Below, piece by piece: positions 47,499 through 56,690 of a stretch of 64,000 nucleotides of DNA. Each line of letters starts with the position of its first letter. Position 1 is the first letter of the stretch. A model generated the notes under the pieces. It was not told the DNA's origin and did no database searches. It worked only from the letters and a program-made list of their open reading frames with translations. This DNA is from Aquicoccus sp. G2-2 (GTDB taxonomy: Bacteria > Pseudomonadota > Alphaproteobacteria > Rhodobacterales > Rhodobacteraceae), in assembly GCF_034555965.1 (NCBI RefSeq), contig NZ_JAYDCK010000003.1, forward strand, positions 2,976,001-3,040,000, read 5' to 3'. The position numbers and the translations under genes were made by a program.

Positions 47499-49388
47499 AT
47501 GTTCGATCCTGTCGTCAGGCACGCCCGCAGCGCCGTTTTGGTTGCCATGCCGGCGCTTGGCATTCTGTGGCTGCTTCATGTTCCCTTTCTGCTGGGGCTT
47601 TCTGTCGTTTCGGCCTCTTATCTCTCGGTCATGACCGGGCTGGCTGCTGCTTGCGGGTTGCTGGCCGAACCGGGAAAAGGCGGGCGCGCGGTGTTGAACC
47701 TCTGTCTGGCGGCAGTCGCGCTTGGTTGCTGGTCCTGGGGAGGATGGCATCACGAAGAATGGCTTGTCAGCTTTACGCGCGGGCCGGAGAAATGGCTGCC
47801 CGGAGCAATCGGGCTGTTGCTGTTGCTTGAAGCGTTGCGGCGGACCTGCGGCATGGCGATCACTGCGGTGGTGTTCGCCTGCGCGGCGTATGCTTTTTTC
47901 GGACATCATCTGCCCGGCCTGCTTGAAGGGGCGTATACCGCGTCGCCACGGCTAATCCTTTATCTTTATAATGATACCAATGGCGTACCCGGTGTTGTAA
48001 TGGGTGTGGCAGCCACCATTGTTTTGGCATTCATCCTGTTGGGGGCGGCGATGAACGAGGTCGGCGCAAGCACCTTCTTCACCGATCTGGCAATGGCGGC
48101 AATGGGGCGCCGTCGGGGTGGCCCGGCCAAGGTTGCGGTTGTGGCCTCCAGCCTGTTTGGCACGATCAGCGGCTCAACCATCGCCAATATCATGACCACA
48201 GGCGTTATCACCATTCCGCTGATGAAGCGGTCCGGTTTCCCGGCTCACACTGCGGCGGGGATCGAGGCCGTTGCCTCCAACGGCGGGCAACTGGCCCCGC
48301 CGGTGATGGGCGCGACGGCGTTTCTCATCGCCGAGTTTCTACAGGTGCCATACCGCGAGGTGGTCTTTGCGGCGGCCTTGCCCGCGCTGATTTACTATAT
48401 CGTGTTGTTTTTGCAGATTGATGCCATCGCCGCCCGGTTGAAGATCGAAACGGTCGACGCCTCGAAACTTCCAAGGTTTTCGGTTGTCATCCGCAGCGGC
48501 TGGCTTTTCATCTTGCCGCTTGCCTATCTCATTTACCTGCTGTTCTGGACTGGCGCATCGCCCGGCACTGCGGCGCTACGGGCGACGGCGGCAATGATCA
48601 TCGCGGGCAGTCTTGCAACCCGCAAGATACCCGGCCCGCGAATGTTCTGGAACATCCTTCATTCGGCAGGAACCACGCTTATCCCGATCATGTTGATCTG
48701 TGCCGCCGCCGGGATCGTGATTGGGGCGCTCAACATTACCGGGCTGGGCTTTTTGCTGACCAATGCGCTTTCGCATGTCGGTGAGTCGATGGGCATATTC
48801 GTGATGCTGGTTCTGACGGCGCTTATCGCGATTTTCCTTGGGATGGGGATGCCGACGGCGGCGGTCTATATCGTGCTTTCGATCATCCTTGCCCCGGCTT
48901 TGGTGCGGATGGGAATCGCGCCGATGGCGGCGCATCTTTTCATCTTCTATTTTGGTCTTTTGTCGATGATCACGCCGCCGGTTGCCATTGCATCCTATGC
49001 CGCCGGGGCGATTGCGAAGGCAAGCCCTTGGGCGACCGGCATGGCCGGGATGCGGCTTGGCATCGCCGCCTATTTCCTGCCGTTCCTGTTCTGCTGGGAC
49101 CCGGCGCTGGTCGGGCATGGCACGGCGTGGCAGACGGTGACTGTGGTGTTCAATTGTATTGCGGCGGGGTATCTTCTGGCCATCGCAATGAGCCTTTTCG
49201 AAGGTTTCCGTGGCACTGAGGACGGTGTGAAGGTCCTTGGGCTTTCCGCAATGGCGTTGATCCTGATTGTCGGGGGGCAGCTTTTGGGGCCTGCACATCC
49301 GGCGATGATCCTGCTTGCGTTTGTTGTCCTGTTTAGCGCCAAAGGAATACGGTTTTGGCGCAGTTCGCGGACCAGAGTGACAACCTGA
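47499..49388 (+). CDS. TRAP transporter fused permease (4TM/12TM, DctQM type)
   Basis: A 629-residue permease in which the small and large TRAP membrane subunits are fused, as usual for TAXI systems. About four hydrophobic segments in the first 150 residues precede the DctM-like part with GRRRGGPAKVAVVASSLFGT, SGSTIANIMTTGVITIPLMK, ASNGGQLAPPVMGATAFLIA and ITPPVAIASYAAGAIAKASP. GTAAGGA precedes the ATG. It ends the operon that starts at the thiamine enzyme. Confidence 0.93.
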   Translation: MFDPVVRHARSAVLVAMPALGILWLLHVPFLLGLSVVSASYLSVMTGLAAACGLLAEPGKGGRAVLNLCLAAVALGCWSWGGWHHEEWLVSFTRGPEKWLPGAIGLLLLLEALRRTCGMAITAVVFACAAYAFFGHHLPGLLEGAYTASPRLILYLYNDTNGVPGVVMGVAATIVLAFILLGAAMNEVGASTFFTDLAMAAMGRRRGGPAKVAVVASSLFGTISGSTIANIMTTGVITIPLMKRSGFPAHTAAGIEAVASNGGQLAPPVMGATAFLIAEFLQVPYREVVFAAALPALIYYIVLFLQIDAIAARLKIETVDASKLPRFSVVIRSGWLFILPLAYLIYLLFWTGASPGTAALRATAAMIIAGSLATRKIPGPRMFWNILHSAGTTLIPIMLICAAAGIVIGALNITGLGFLLTNALSHVGESMGIFVMLVLTALIAIFLGMGMPTAAVYIVLSIILAPALVRMGIAPMAAHLFIFYFGLLSMITPPVAIASYAAGAIAKASPWATGMAGMRLGIAAYFLPFLFCWDPALVGHGTAWQTVTVVFNCIAAGYLLAIAMSLFEGFRGTEDGVKVLGLSAMALILIVGGQLLGPAHPAMILLAFVVLFSAKGIRFWRSSRTRVTT

Positions 49389-49464
49389 GTCGGGCGACTA
49401 TCGGAGCGTTTGCAGGTTCATGCATTCCGCCGGTATGTTTGCGACACTCACAACGATGCATAGC

Positions 49465-50721
49465 CTATGCAAAGAGCGGGGCACCAAGATACGACCCTTC
49501 AGGTGCGGCGGGTGGTACGAAAAACAACGCCGAGCCGACATGGGTGATATATTCGTTGAGCGCGTCCGCCGCCCCGAGTTTGGTTTGCAGTGCCTCGAAA
49601 TTTGCCGGGTCGTTCTGGTAACTGATGAACAGCAATCCGGCATCAAGCCGGGCGACATCATTCAGGCCATCGGTGTAGTTGTATGAGCGGCGCAGAATCT
49701 GCGTGCCGTCATTGTGTTCGCGCGCGGCGAGCCGGATATGGGCGTTGACCGGGATCATCGGGTTCCCGTCCGCGTCGCGTTTCGCAAAATCGGGGGTGTC
49801 AAATTCCGCCTTGCTGCCCAGCGGTGCGCCGGTGGCCTTGTGGCGACCGAACACTGCGTTCTGATCGCTGACCTGATCGGTATCCCAGTTCTCGATATGC
49901 ATCTCGATCTTGCGCGCCACCTGATAGGTGCCGCCGCGCTGCCACTCGGGGCCGTCATTGAGCCAGACATGCCGCGCCATCGCGGCGGGTTCACGAATGT
50001 TGCGGGTGCCATCGCGGAACCCGAAAAGATTGCGCGGTGTTACCTGTCCCTTGCCCGCAGAGGCGCGGCCAAAGCCCATCACGGTCCAGCGCACGGAGGC
50101 GGCGTTCAGCCGCTTGGCGATGCGCGAAAGCACGCGAATGGCGTGATAAGCGACCTGTGGATCTTCGGCGCAGGCTTGCAGGGACAGATCGCCGCCGGTC
50201 CATTCCGGGTGCAGCGCGTCCGATGGCAGCGCCTTGAGCGGGCGCATAAGCGGCGGGCGATGCGCCGCCAGCCCGTATTCAGGGCCAAAGACGCGCGGGC
50301 CAAGCCCGACCGTCACCGTCAGCCCCGCCGGGCCAAGATCAAGCGCCTCGCCAGTTTCGAGCTTGACCGCATATTCATGATCGGATTCGACCGCGCTGAT
50401 CGCTTTGCCGCGCATCATCAGCCCGATCGCCGCCGACCAGCGCGCCAGCAGCACCTGAAGATCGCCGCGCTTGTCGGTGGTCAGATCGAAGCTCATGAAC
50501 ATCGCGTGGCGCTGTGGAGGGGTGGCGATACCCGCCTGCCCGCCGGTGCCATAGAACGGGTATTCGGTCTCCATCGGGTCGGGCTTGACCATGTCTTCGG
50601 CCTTGGCGGCAGTGGCCGTGTGCGGGAGGGCAGCGCCCACCCCGCCCGCGGCGGCGCCCAGAAGAAGCCCCCGGCGTGACACGGCGAGGCTGTTTGCGGG
50701 TGTTTTCTGGCTTTTGGACAT
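49465..50721 (-). CDS. efeB: iron uptake deferrochelatase/peroxidase EfeB (DyP type)
   Basis: A 418-residue heme protein. The twin-arginine signal is SRRGLLLGAAAGGVGAALP. The DyP motif GFRDGTRN carries the catalytic Asp, and the heme-side region includes RLAAREHNDGTQILRRSYNY. EfeB works with EfeU and EfeO in ferrous iron import and may take iron from heme. It follows efeO by 16 bases and ends the operon. It converges with the TAXI permease gene. Confidence 0.93.
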   Translation of the reverse strand: MSKSQKTPANSLAVSRRGLLLGAAAGGVGAALPHTATAAKAEDMVKPDPMETEYPFYGTGGQAGIATPPQRHAMFMSFDLTTDKRGDLQVLLARWSAAIGLMMRGKAISAVESDHEYAVKLETGEALDLGPAGLTVTVGLGPRVFGPEYGLAAHRPPLMRPLKALPSDALHPEWTGGDLSLQACAEDPQVAYHAIRVLSRIAKRLNAASVRWTVMGFGRASAGKGQVTPRNLFGFRDGTRNIREPAAMARHVWLNDGPEWQRGGTYQVARKIEMHIENWDTDQVSDQNAVFGRHKATGAPLGSKAEFDTPDFAKRDADGNPMIPVNAHIRLAAREHNDGTQILRRSYNYTDGLNDVARLDAGLLFISYQNDPANFEALQTKLGAADALNEYITHVGSALFFVPPAAPEGSYLGAPLFA

Positions 50722-50737
50722 GACGATCCCCTCGTGA

Positions 50738-51946
50738 TTAGCTGGCGGTTGCGACCTTTTCCGAAATCTGCGCGAGCGGTTCTTGCAGATTCTGGATCGC
50801 CTTGCTCAGCTTCACCGCATCGGACGCGCGCAGCACATTCGTATAGGTGACGTAGCCGCCCAGCGCGTTCGGGTCGCGATACTCTTCGAGCATTCCCAAC
50901 ACGGCGGTGAACTGTGCTTCAATGCGGGCGCTGAGGTCCGGGTCAATCTGCCGAATTCCCGGCTGTAAGAAGGCAAAGGCCTGCTGCGCGCCTTCGACAT
51001 TGCCTGCGAAATCAACAAGGTCGATATGGCTGAAGGCCTCTTCCTCGCCGGTGATCTTGCCGCTTTGCACCTCCTCAAGCAGCGCCGCCGCGCCATTGGC
51101 GAGGTCTTCGGGACGATAGGTCAGCCCTTTGGCAAGCGTGCCAAGCTTGGTGACATTCGCCACCAGTTCAGCGGCCAGTGCCTTGGTATCGTCGGTAATC
51201 TTGCCCGCGCCGAACAGATCGCGTTCAACGGCGTGAAAGCCGTGCCAGCCCACTGCTGGATCGAGGTTGGAGGCGCGCATGTCGATCAGGTAATCAAGGT
51301 TGCCCGCATTGTCGGTCGGGGCAAAGCCGGGCAGAAAGAAGCCCTCTACATCCGTTTCAATACGCTCATAGAATGGCCGGGCGTTGGCGTAGGCGGCTTT
51401 AGCCGCGCCAAGATCGCCGTTGTCGATGTCGTCTTGCAACCGTGTAGCGGCAACAATCATGGCATCAACCATGCCGTCGACATAGCGGGTATAGCCCTCG
51501 GTGCCGGTGTTCAACAAATCGGCTGTAGTGCCTTGGGCATGGGTGGCTGTGTTGCCGGTGACGGCGAAGGCCACGGCCTTCTGCTGGGCTGCGCCGGGGC
51601 AATAGATTTGATATTCGCCACCATCGAGCGTCACGGTGAAGGTGGACGCAGGAAGGCCCGGAGCGAGGTTTTCCTTTTCGCCAAAAATGCGGCTGCCGCT
51701 TTGCAATTCGAACTCGGAAATTGCGGGGGCTGAAAGATTGGTGATGGTGAAGGTAACAGGCCCGGCAGCCGCGCTGTTATGGTCGAGCACGCATTGCCCG
51801 CCATTGTCTCCTGTCAGGGTGACGCTAATTTGCGACGCGCCATTCTTGACCGGGGCGGTATCGGCAATAGCACCTTGCGCCAAGAGAAGGCTTAGCCCGA
51901 AGACGGCTTGCGTCGTCGTTGCCCGGAACAATCTGGAACGCAGCAT
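50738..51946 (-). CDS. efeO: iron uptake system protein EfeO (cupredoxin plus imelysin/M75 domain)
   Basis: A 402-residue periplasmic protein with a signal peptide ending QGAIA. Residues of about 30-130 form the EfeO-type cupredoxin domain, including GGEYQIYCPGAAQQK. The rest is an imelysin-like M75 domain with the conserved GWHGFHAVERDLFG iron-site motif. The ATG at 51946 follows GGAG by seven bases; an in-frame ATG at 51961 would turn that site into codons. It is the periplasmic iron donor for EfeU. Confidence 0.92.
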   Translation of the reverse strand: MLRSRLFRATTTQAVFGLSLLLAQGAIADTAPVKNGASQISVTLTGDNGGQCVLDHNSAAAGPVTFTITNLSAPAISEFELQSGSRIFGEKENLAPGLPASTFTVTLDGGEYQIYCPGAAQQKAVAFAVTGNTATHAQGTTADLLNTGTEGYTRYVDGMVDAMIVAATRLQDDIDNGDLGAAKAAYANARPFYERIETDVEGFFLPGFAPTDNAGNLDYLIDMRASNLDPAVGWHGFHAVERDLFGAGKITDDTKALAAELVANVTKLGTLAKGLTYRPEDLANGAAALLEEVQSGKITGEEEAFSHIDLVDFAGNVEGAQQAFAFLQPGIRQIDPDLSARIEAQFTAVLGMLEEYRDPNALGGYVTYTNVLRASDAVKLSKAIQNLQEPLAQISEKVATAS

Positions 51947-51990
51947 TAAAAACTCCTTCATTCATTCTCTGCTTTGGGGTGCTGGCTGAG

Positions 51991-53553
51991 TCACGACGAC
52001 CGGGCTGCGGAAAGATTCGGTTTGCGGGGGAAACGCCATTGCTGCCCTGCACGGATGGCAAGCAGAAGCGCGGCGACCAACAGGACGAGCGGCAGTTGGC
52101 GTGCCCAGAATTGATATTCGATCTGGTTGGCATGAAAGGCGCGGGCGGTTTGAATCGCGTGTTCGGCATAGGCCGGGTCGAGATACCAATCATGCAAGGC
52201 GGTGCCATCGGGCAAGGTGCTCAGGCGTAGGGTGCGCGGGGTCTGTAATCCGCCGTCCGCGAGCGTCAGGATGACATCCGAACGCCCCTTTGCGTCCAGC
52301 ATCTCATCCTGCGCGGTCCATAGATCAATCTTGTCGAGCCGTTGCCATTGTGCGGTGAACGGGCCGGGGTTTCGGGCCGGGTTCACGCCCACGGGCAGGC
52401 GCCCATGGTTCAGTGTTGCCAGCGTGGCAAGGTCAAGGTCAGCCGGAGCATCCGTCAGGGCGGATTGCGCGGTGAAGTGATGATATTGCGTATTCACACC
52501 TTGATGGCGCTGTTCCACGAGAGACGTATCGGCAAGGTTCAGGCGTGTCACCGAACTGGCCTGCGTCAATGTGAGCGTGCCATGCGACAGTGCGAGGCTT
52601 GTGCCCGGCAGGGGCGTTTTCTGCCGTTGCGTGATCAACCCGGCGCTTTGGCCCAGCGCCAGCTTCGGGGCGGGCCAGAGTGTGAAAAGCCCGGCAGCCA
52701 GCGCAAGCAGACCCACCGTTAGCGCGGCATAAATCTGCCGCGTACGCCGGGCATTCGGGCGATGGTTGCGCGGCCAATAGACATAAAGCGTGATCGGTAT
52801 CAGGTAAGCGAGCCAGCCCAGCACCTCGATCAGGCGCGGATCGGCGGGGATGCCCAGAACCCCGGTCAAAAGTGTCGATTGAAGCGACCCCGGAGCGATG
52901 AGCCACCCCAGATCGGCCAATTGCGCCTGCCCGGCGATTAACCAGCCCGCGCCATGCGCGCTGCGCAAGGATGACATCACCAACCCGCCTGCGACGAGGA
53001 TCAGGAAGCCGCTGGTCCAGCGGAAGAAACGCGCCAGATTGAGCCGCACGCCGCCCATGTAAATTCCCCAACCGATTGCGACCGAAACCGCCAGCCCAAG
53101 GGCCGCGCCGATCGCGGCGAGCGCGCCGGATTGCGCTGCCGAGAACGTGGCGAGCAGGAAGACGCTTGTCTCGAATCCTTCGCGCAGCACGGCAAGGAAG
53201 GCCATGACGGTCAGCGCAACGCCGCTGCGCCCGAGCGCCTCGGATAATTCCCCCTGAAGATGATGCTTCAACTCGTGCGCGTGGTGCATCATCCAAACGA
53301 TCATGCCGGTCACGAAAATCACGGCAACCATGCCGATGACCGCTTCCATCGCTTCTTGTGCGGCTTGCGGCAGGGCGGTTTCGATCAGGCCAAGCCCGAC
53401 CCCCACGGTGAGCGACAAGGCGATAGCCGCCCCGACCCCAAGCCACATCTGCGACAGCCCTTGGCCGCGCTGCCGCAGGAATGCGGCAATGATGCCGACG
53501 ATCAGCGCAGCTTCCAGCCCTTCGCGCAGCCCGATAATAAATGTTGGTAGCAT
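51991..53553 (-). CDS. efeU: iron permease EfeU (FTR1 family) with long C-terminal extension
   Basis: A 520-residue membrane protein. The two iron-transport REGxE motifs are visible: IIGLREGLEAALIVG near the N-terminus and LAVLREGFETSVFLL in the fourth helix. About seven helices fill the first 280 residues. The remaining 240 form a hydrophobic helix (LTVGLLALAAGLFTLWP), a soluble stretch and a final helix (LPLVLLVAALLLAI), well beyond the length of the E. coli protein. The ATG at 53553 has AAGGA five bases upstream; 53559 is too close to it. First gene of efeUOB. Confidence 0.92.
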   Translation of the reverse strand: MLPTFIIGLREGLEAALIVGIIAAFLRQRGQGLSQMWLGVGAAIALSLTVGVGLGLIETALPQAAQEAMEAVIGMVAVIFVTGMIVWMMHHAHELKHHLQGELSEALGRSGVALTVMAFLAVLREGFETSVFLLATFSAAQSGALAAIGAALGLAVSVAIGWGIYMGGVRLNLARFFRWTSGFLILVAGGLVMSSLRSAHGAGWLIAGQAQLADLGWLIAPGSLQSTLLTGVLGIPADPRLIEVLGWLAYLIPITLYVYWPRNHRPNARRTRQIYAALTVGLLALAAGLFTLWPAPKLALGQSAGLITQRQKTPLPGTSLALSHGTLTLTQASSVTRLNLADTSLVEQRHQGVNTQYHHFTAQSALTDAPADLDLATLATLNHGRLPVGVNPARNPGPFTAQWQRLDKIDLWTAQDEMLDAKGRSDVILTLADGGLQTPRTLRLSTLPDGTALHDWYLDPAYAEHAIQTARAFHANQIEYQFWARQLPLVLLVAALLLAIRAGQQWRFPRKPNLSAARSS

Positions 53554-53934
53554 TGCCATCCTTGCCCGTTGCGGGCGGGTGTTGCGACAAGTTATCTTAC
53601 TATTTCTATCGGGATTACGCCTGAGGCAGGGCCGAGCGCAAGTATTAATTTCATCACAAATATTTTAGAGCCCACTTAATGCGCACGACATGCCTACCGG
53701 CCCTGGCCCGGCGATGGCGTGGATAAGGCAGTGCCTTCACCGCGTTCAGGCAGGGCGAGATATGTAACCGTCCACATAGACAAACGTTGTACGGATGATT
53801 TTATCGAATCCGTCATTCAATAAGAAGGCGCGGGTGATCAAGCCCGAACATGACCAGATAGGAAGCCATGTCTTCAATATGCGCGGCAATATGCAGCGGG
53901 CTGTGAGGCCACACCCGCCAAGCAGTTGTAGATA
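53554..53934. other. intergenic region upstream of efeUOB
   Basis: About 380 bases with no supportable ORF. It should contain the efe promoter pointing left and the 3' end of the porin-like gene. An AT-rich stretch at about 53640-53675 is the likely promoter zone. I could not identify a Fur, RirA or Irr box with confidence. Confidence 0.45.
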
Positions 53935-54845
53935 TCAATAATCGAAATGATCCGACATTGCGTAAACGCTATGGCGTCGGGTCTCTATCTTCCCGGCCGC
54001 GCTATTGAGTGGCGTTGTCGTCTCGGATTTTCCAAGCGGGAACGTGACGCCCACGCGAATCGTGTTTCGCTTGAAAGTCCGTGCTCCTCCCGACGGAGAG
54101 ATGCGATCTTGCGCTAACTCAAGCGAGAGCACTGCCGGGACATTTGAACCGGCAGGTAGAGCATAGCTCACCCCCAGGCCGTAGGTATCCGACGTCGCAA
54201 CAACTGGCAAATTATAGGCTTTGTGCGAAATTCCGGCAAAAATGGCCCACTGAGTGTTAATTCGATAGTTGGCGGCCAGATCGAATAGATCGTAATCACC
54301 ATTCAGCATTCCCGAATTTGATAGGGCTGAACGCATCACGTTGGCCGCGAATGTGAGATGGTCGTTGACCGCAAATCCGGCGGAAAGCCCGTAATCTCGG
54401 ATCGTGATGCCTGGTCTGTCGTCTGTATTACTTGCCCCGTAAAACCCAAGGATGTGATAGTTTCTTTCGTTATAGCCGCCGATTACACCATAAGATGTCA
54501 GCTCATCGTTGAACACGCCTCGGTTGGTGTGTTCGATATACGCACCAACAGTGGCACCAGACCCAAATTGATAGGTCAGGCGCGCCGCAGTGTTGTTGAA
54601 ATCGTCGTGCCGCGTCGCTGGGTCGTCGACATGCGCAACGCTTGCGTCGAACCCAAGCGTCAGGTTGTTGTCAAAGGCCAGGGTTGAGCGGAAATCGAGC
54701 GTGGCCTCCGAAACGTTCCCTGAAATCGGTCCCGACATTTGACCCGCGCCATAGCCAAGGGTGACTGCCCCCCAAAATCCAAAGCCATCGCGAAGGTGGG
54801 AACCATCATGGTCAATGCAACGGTACTTAAACCCAGCTTTTTCAT
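53935..54845 (-). CDS. porin-like outer-membrane beta-barrel protein, frameshifted near the N-terminus
   Basis: A signal peptide (MKKLGLSTVALTMMVPTFAM, cut near ALA/LD) is in one frame and the beta-barrel in another. The barrel shows alternating strands such as LTLGFDASVAHVDD and GATVGAYIEHTN, and ends in an aromatic residue (DHFDY) as expected for outer-membrane insertion. The frames change at the six-C run at 54768-54773 (G on the coding strand). One extra base gives ALDFGGAVTLGYGAGQ and 303 residues. The ATG at 54845 starts the signal peptide; the long ORF start at 54954 has none. Substrate unknown; the family resembles Rhodobacterales porins. Confidence 0.75.
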
Positions 54846-55170
54846 GGTGACCACTTTCACTGTATATGAACAAATCTTGATTATATTTATACCTTGCTAA
54901 TAGGAGGAGTTCCGCCTTTTCGCAAGTTTTTTCGAAGCCAAAGCAGGCCCTCATGATTTGGTGCTTGGTGAACTCGATTATGGAATCTCGGTCACAAATT
55001 TCTGGCCAAAAGTTATGGCAGGGCGCGCAAGCCTAATTAAAATCGCATCTAGATTTGCGCCGATTATGCCAAAATACGAAACGAACCGCCCTACATATAC
55101 ATAATAAATACAATGGTGTGCTTAAAACCCTTTGAAGAGCTTCCCGCAATATCGAGACCTGCCAATGCTT
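54846..55170. other. intergenic region between the porin-like gene and the SDR gene
   Basis: About 325 bases, AT-rich around 54870-54900 and 55070-55115, with no supportable ORF. It should hold the porin promoter (leftward) and the 3' end of the 5-oxoprolinase operon. No clear terminator hairpin was seen. Confidence 0.45.
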
Positions 55171-55917
55171 TCACGAAAGCTCGGCAAAGCCCTGATAGAA
55201 GCGGTTCCATGTGGGGGAGATTAGCACTTCGTTGATGCAGGCGCGCGGCGGCAATTCGGCGACGAAACGCACGGTGGCGCCGAGATCATCAGCCTGTAGC
55301 ATTTTGGCCAACTCGGCGTCAGATGGCGGATTGGGCCGGGCTTGCATGATCGGGGTGGCCACTTCGCCGGGCATGATCACGGTGGAGCGGATGCCATGGC
55401 CGCCGTCTTCATCGTTGATTGATTCAGAGAGCGCGATGACGGCGCGTTTGCTGGCGTTATAGGCGGCCCCGGTAAGCCGGGTGGCATACCGCCCGGCCCA
55501 GCTTGAGATCAGAATAACCTGGCCGCCCCCTGCGGCGCGCATGGCGGGCAGCACGGCGCGGCAAGGGTAGAAGACGCCGTTGAGGTTGATGTTGATGACA
55601 TGATCCCATGCGTCGTCACTCAGGTCTTCCAGCGCACGATCAGGCGTATTGAGTCCGGCGGACGCGACGAGGATATCGACGGTGCCGATTTGCTCGGCAG
55701 CGGCGCGCACTTCGGCGGAGTTGGCGACGTCGAGCGTCAGCGCCCGCGCCGTTCCGCCCGCCTCTTTGATGGTGGCGACCACGGTTTCAAGCGGTTCGGC
55801 ACGGCGGCCAGAGACAATCACATGCGCGCCCGCGTCGGCCAGCGCCGTGGCCGCAGCGGCGCCGATGCCGGTTCCGCCGCCGGTGATCCAGGCGGTCTTT
55901 CCGTCAAGCTGGCCCAT
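55171..55917 (-). CDS. short-chain dehydrogenase/reductase (SDR)
   Basis: A 248-residue classical SDR. The coenzyme motif is AWITGGGTGIGAAAATALAD, the catalytic Ser is in VILISSWAGRYAT, and the YxxxK pair is in GAAYNASKRAVIALSE. An NAG-like motif is replaced by ASAGLN, a common variant. It lies 11 bases after the pxpA stop on the same strand and is probably cotranscribed. The substrate is unknown. Confidence 0.88.
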   Translation of the reverse strand: MGQLDGKTAWITGGGTGIGAAAATALADAGAHVIVSGRRAEPLETVVATIKEAGGTARALTLDVANSAEVRAAAEQIGTVDILVASAGLNTPDRALEDLSDDAWDHVININLNGVFYPCRAVLPAMRAAGGGQVILISSWAGRYATRLTGAAYNASKRAVIALSESINDEDGGHGIRSTVIMPGEVATPIMQARPNPPSDAELAKMLQADDLGATVRFVAELPPRACINEVLISPTWNRFYQGFAELS

Positions 55918-55928
55918 AGTGTTCCCTT

Positions 55929-56687
55929 TCAGAGTTTGGTGATTTCAACCCCTGCCCCGGTCAGCAGACGGCGCAACTCACCTGCCATTTCCACCGCTTC
56001 GGGGGTGTCAGAATGCAAGCAGATGGTGTTGATCCGTGCCGGGATACGCTTGCCGGATTCGGCGATGATTGCATCTTCACGCAGCATCGCAAGGATACGC
56101 GGCGCGGCGACGGCAGCTTCGTGCAGCACGGCACCGGGGAGCGAACGGTCAACCAGCGTGGCATCGTCGTTATAGGCGCGATCGGCGAAAATCTCCCCCA
56201 CCCATGTGCCGCCGATGGCCTCCATCGCTTTTTGTTGCGCCGTGCCCGCCAACACCATGATGACAAGATCAGGATCAACGCGGAGTGCGGCCTCATAGCA
56301 GACCTTTGCCATTGCCGCATCTTCGCTGCACATGTTCGAGAGGGCACCGTGGAGTTTCAAATGCCGGACATGGCCTCCTGCCGCGCGGGCCATCGCCTGT
56401 GCGGCGCCCAGTTGATAGGTGACGAGATTTGCAAGCTCCGCATCGCTGCGCTTCATCCGTCGTCGCCCGAAACCGCGCAGATCATCGAACCCCGGATGGG
56501 CCCCGATGCCAACACCGTTTTGCACCGCCAGCGCCATGGTTTTCGCCATCCAGTCAGGATCACCGGCGTGCAGCCCGCAGGCGATATTGGCGGAGGTGAC
56601 GATTTTCAAAAGTGCGGCATCGTCGCCCATTGTCCACGGGCCGAACCCTTCGCCCATGTCGGAATTCAGATCGACTTTTGTGACCAT
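55929..56687 (-). CDS. pxpA: 5-oxoprolinase subunit PxpA (LamB/YcsF family)
   Basis: A 252-residue protein. The N-terminus VDLNSDMGEGFGPWTMGDD and the following SANIACGLHAGDPDWM are the LamB/YcsF hallmarks; GAHPGFDDLRGFGRR follows. With PxpB and PxpC it hydrolyses 5-oxoproline (pyroglutamate) to glutamate at the cost of ATP, removing a spontaneous glutamine-derived damage product. It starts three bases after pxpC's stop. Confidence 0.93.
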   Translation of the reverse strand: MVTKVDLNSDMGEGFGPWTMGDDAALLKIVTSANIACGLHAGDPDWMAKTMALAVQNGVGIGAHPGFDDLRGFGRRRMKRSDAELANLVTYQLGAAQAMARAAGGHVRHLKLHGALSNMCSEDAAMAKVCYEAALRVDPDLVIMVLAGTAQQKAMEAIGGTWVGEIFADRAYNDDATLVDRSLPGAVLHEAAVAAPRILAMLREDAIIAESGKRIPARINTICLHSDTPEAVEMAGELRRLLTGAGVEITKL

Positions 56688-56690
56688 CGG

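Noticed and set aside
52439-53590. Long antisense ORF opposite efeU (383 codons)
   Set aside because: Rich in Arg and Ala with no motif; it is a high-GC shadow of efeU, whose own frame has both REGxE motifs.
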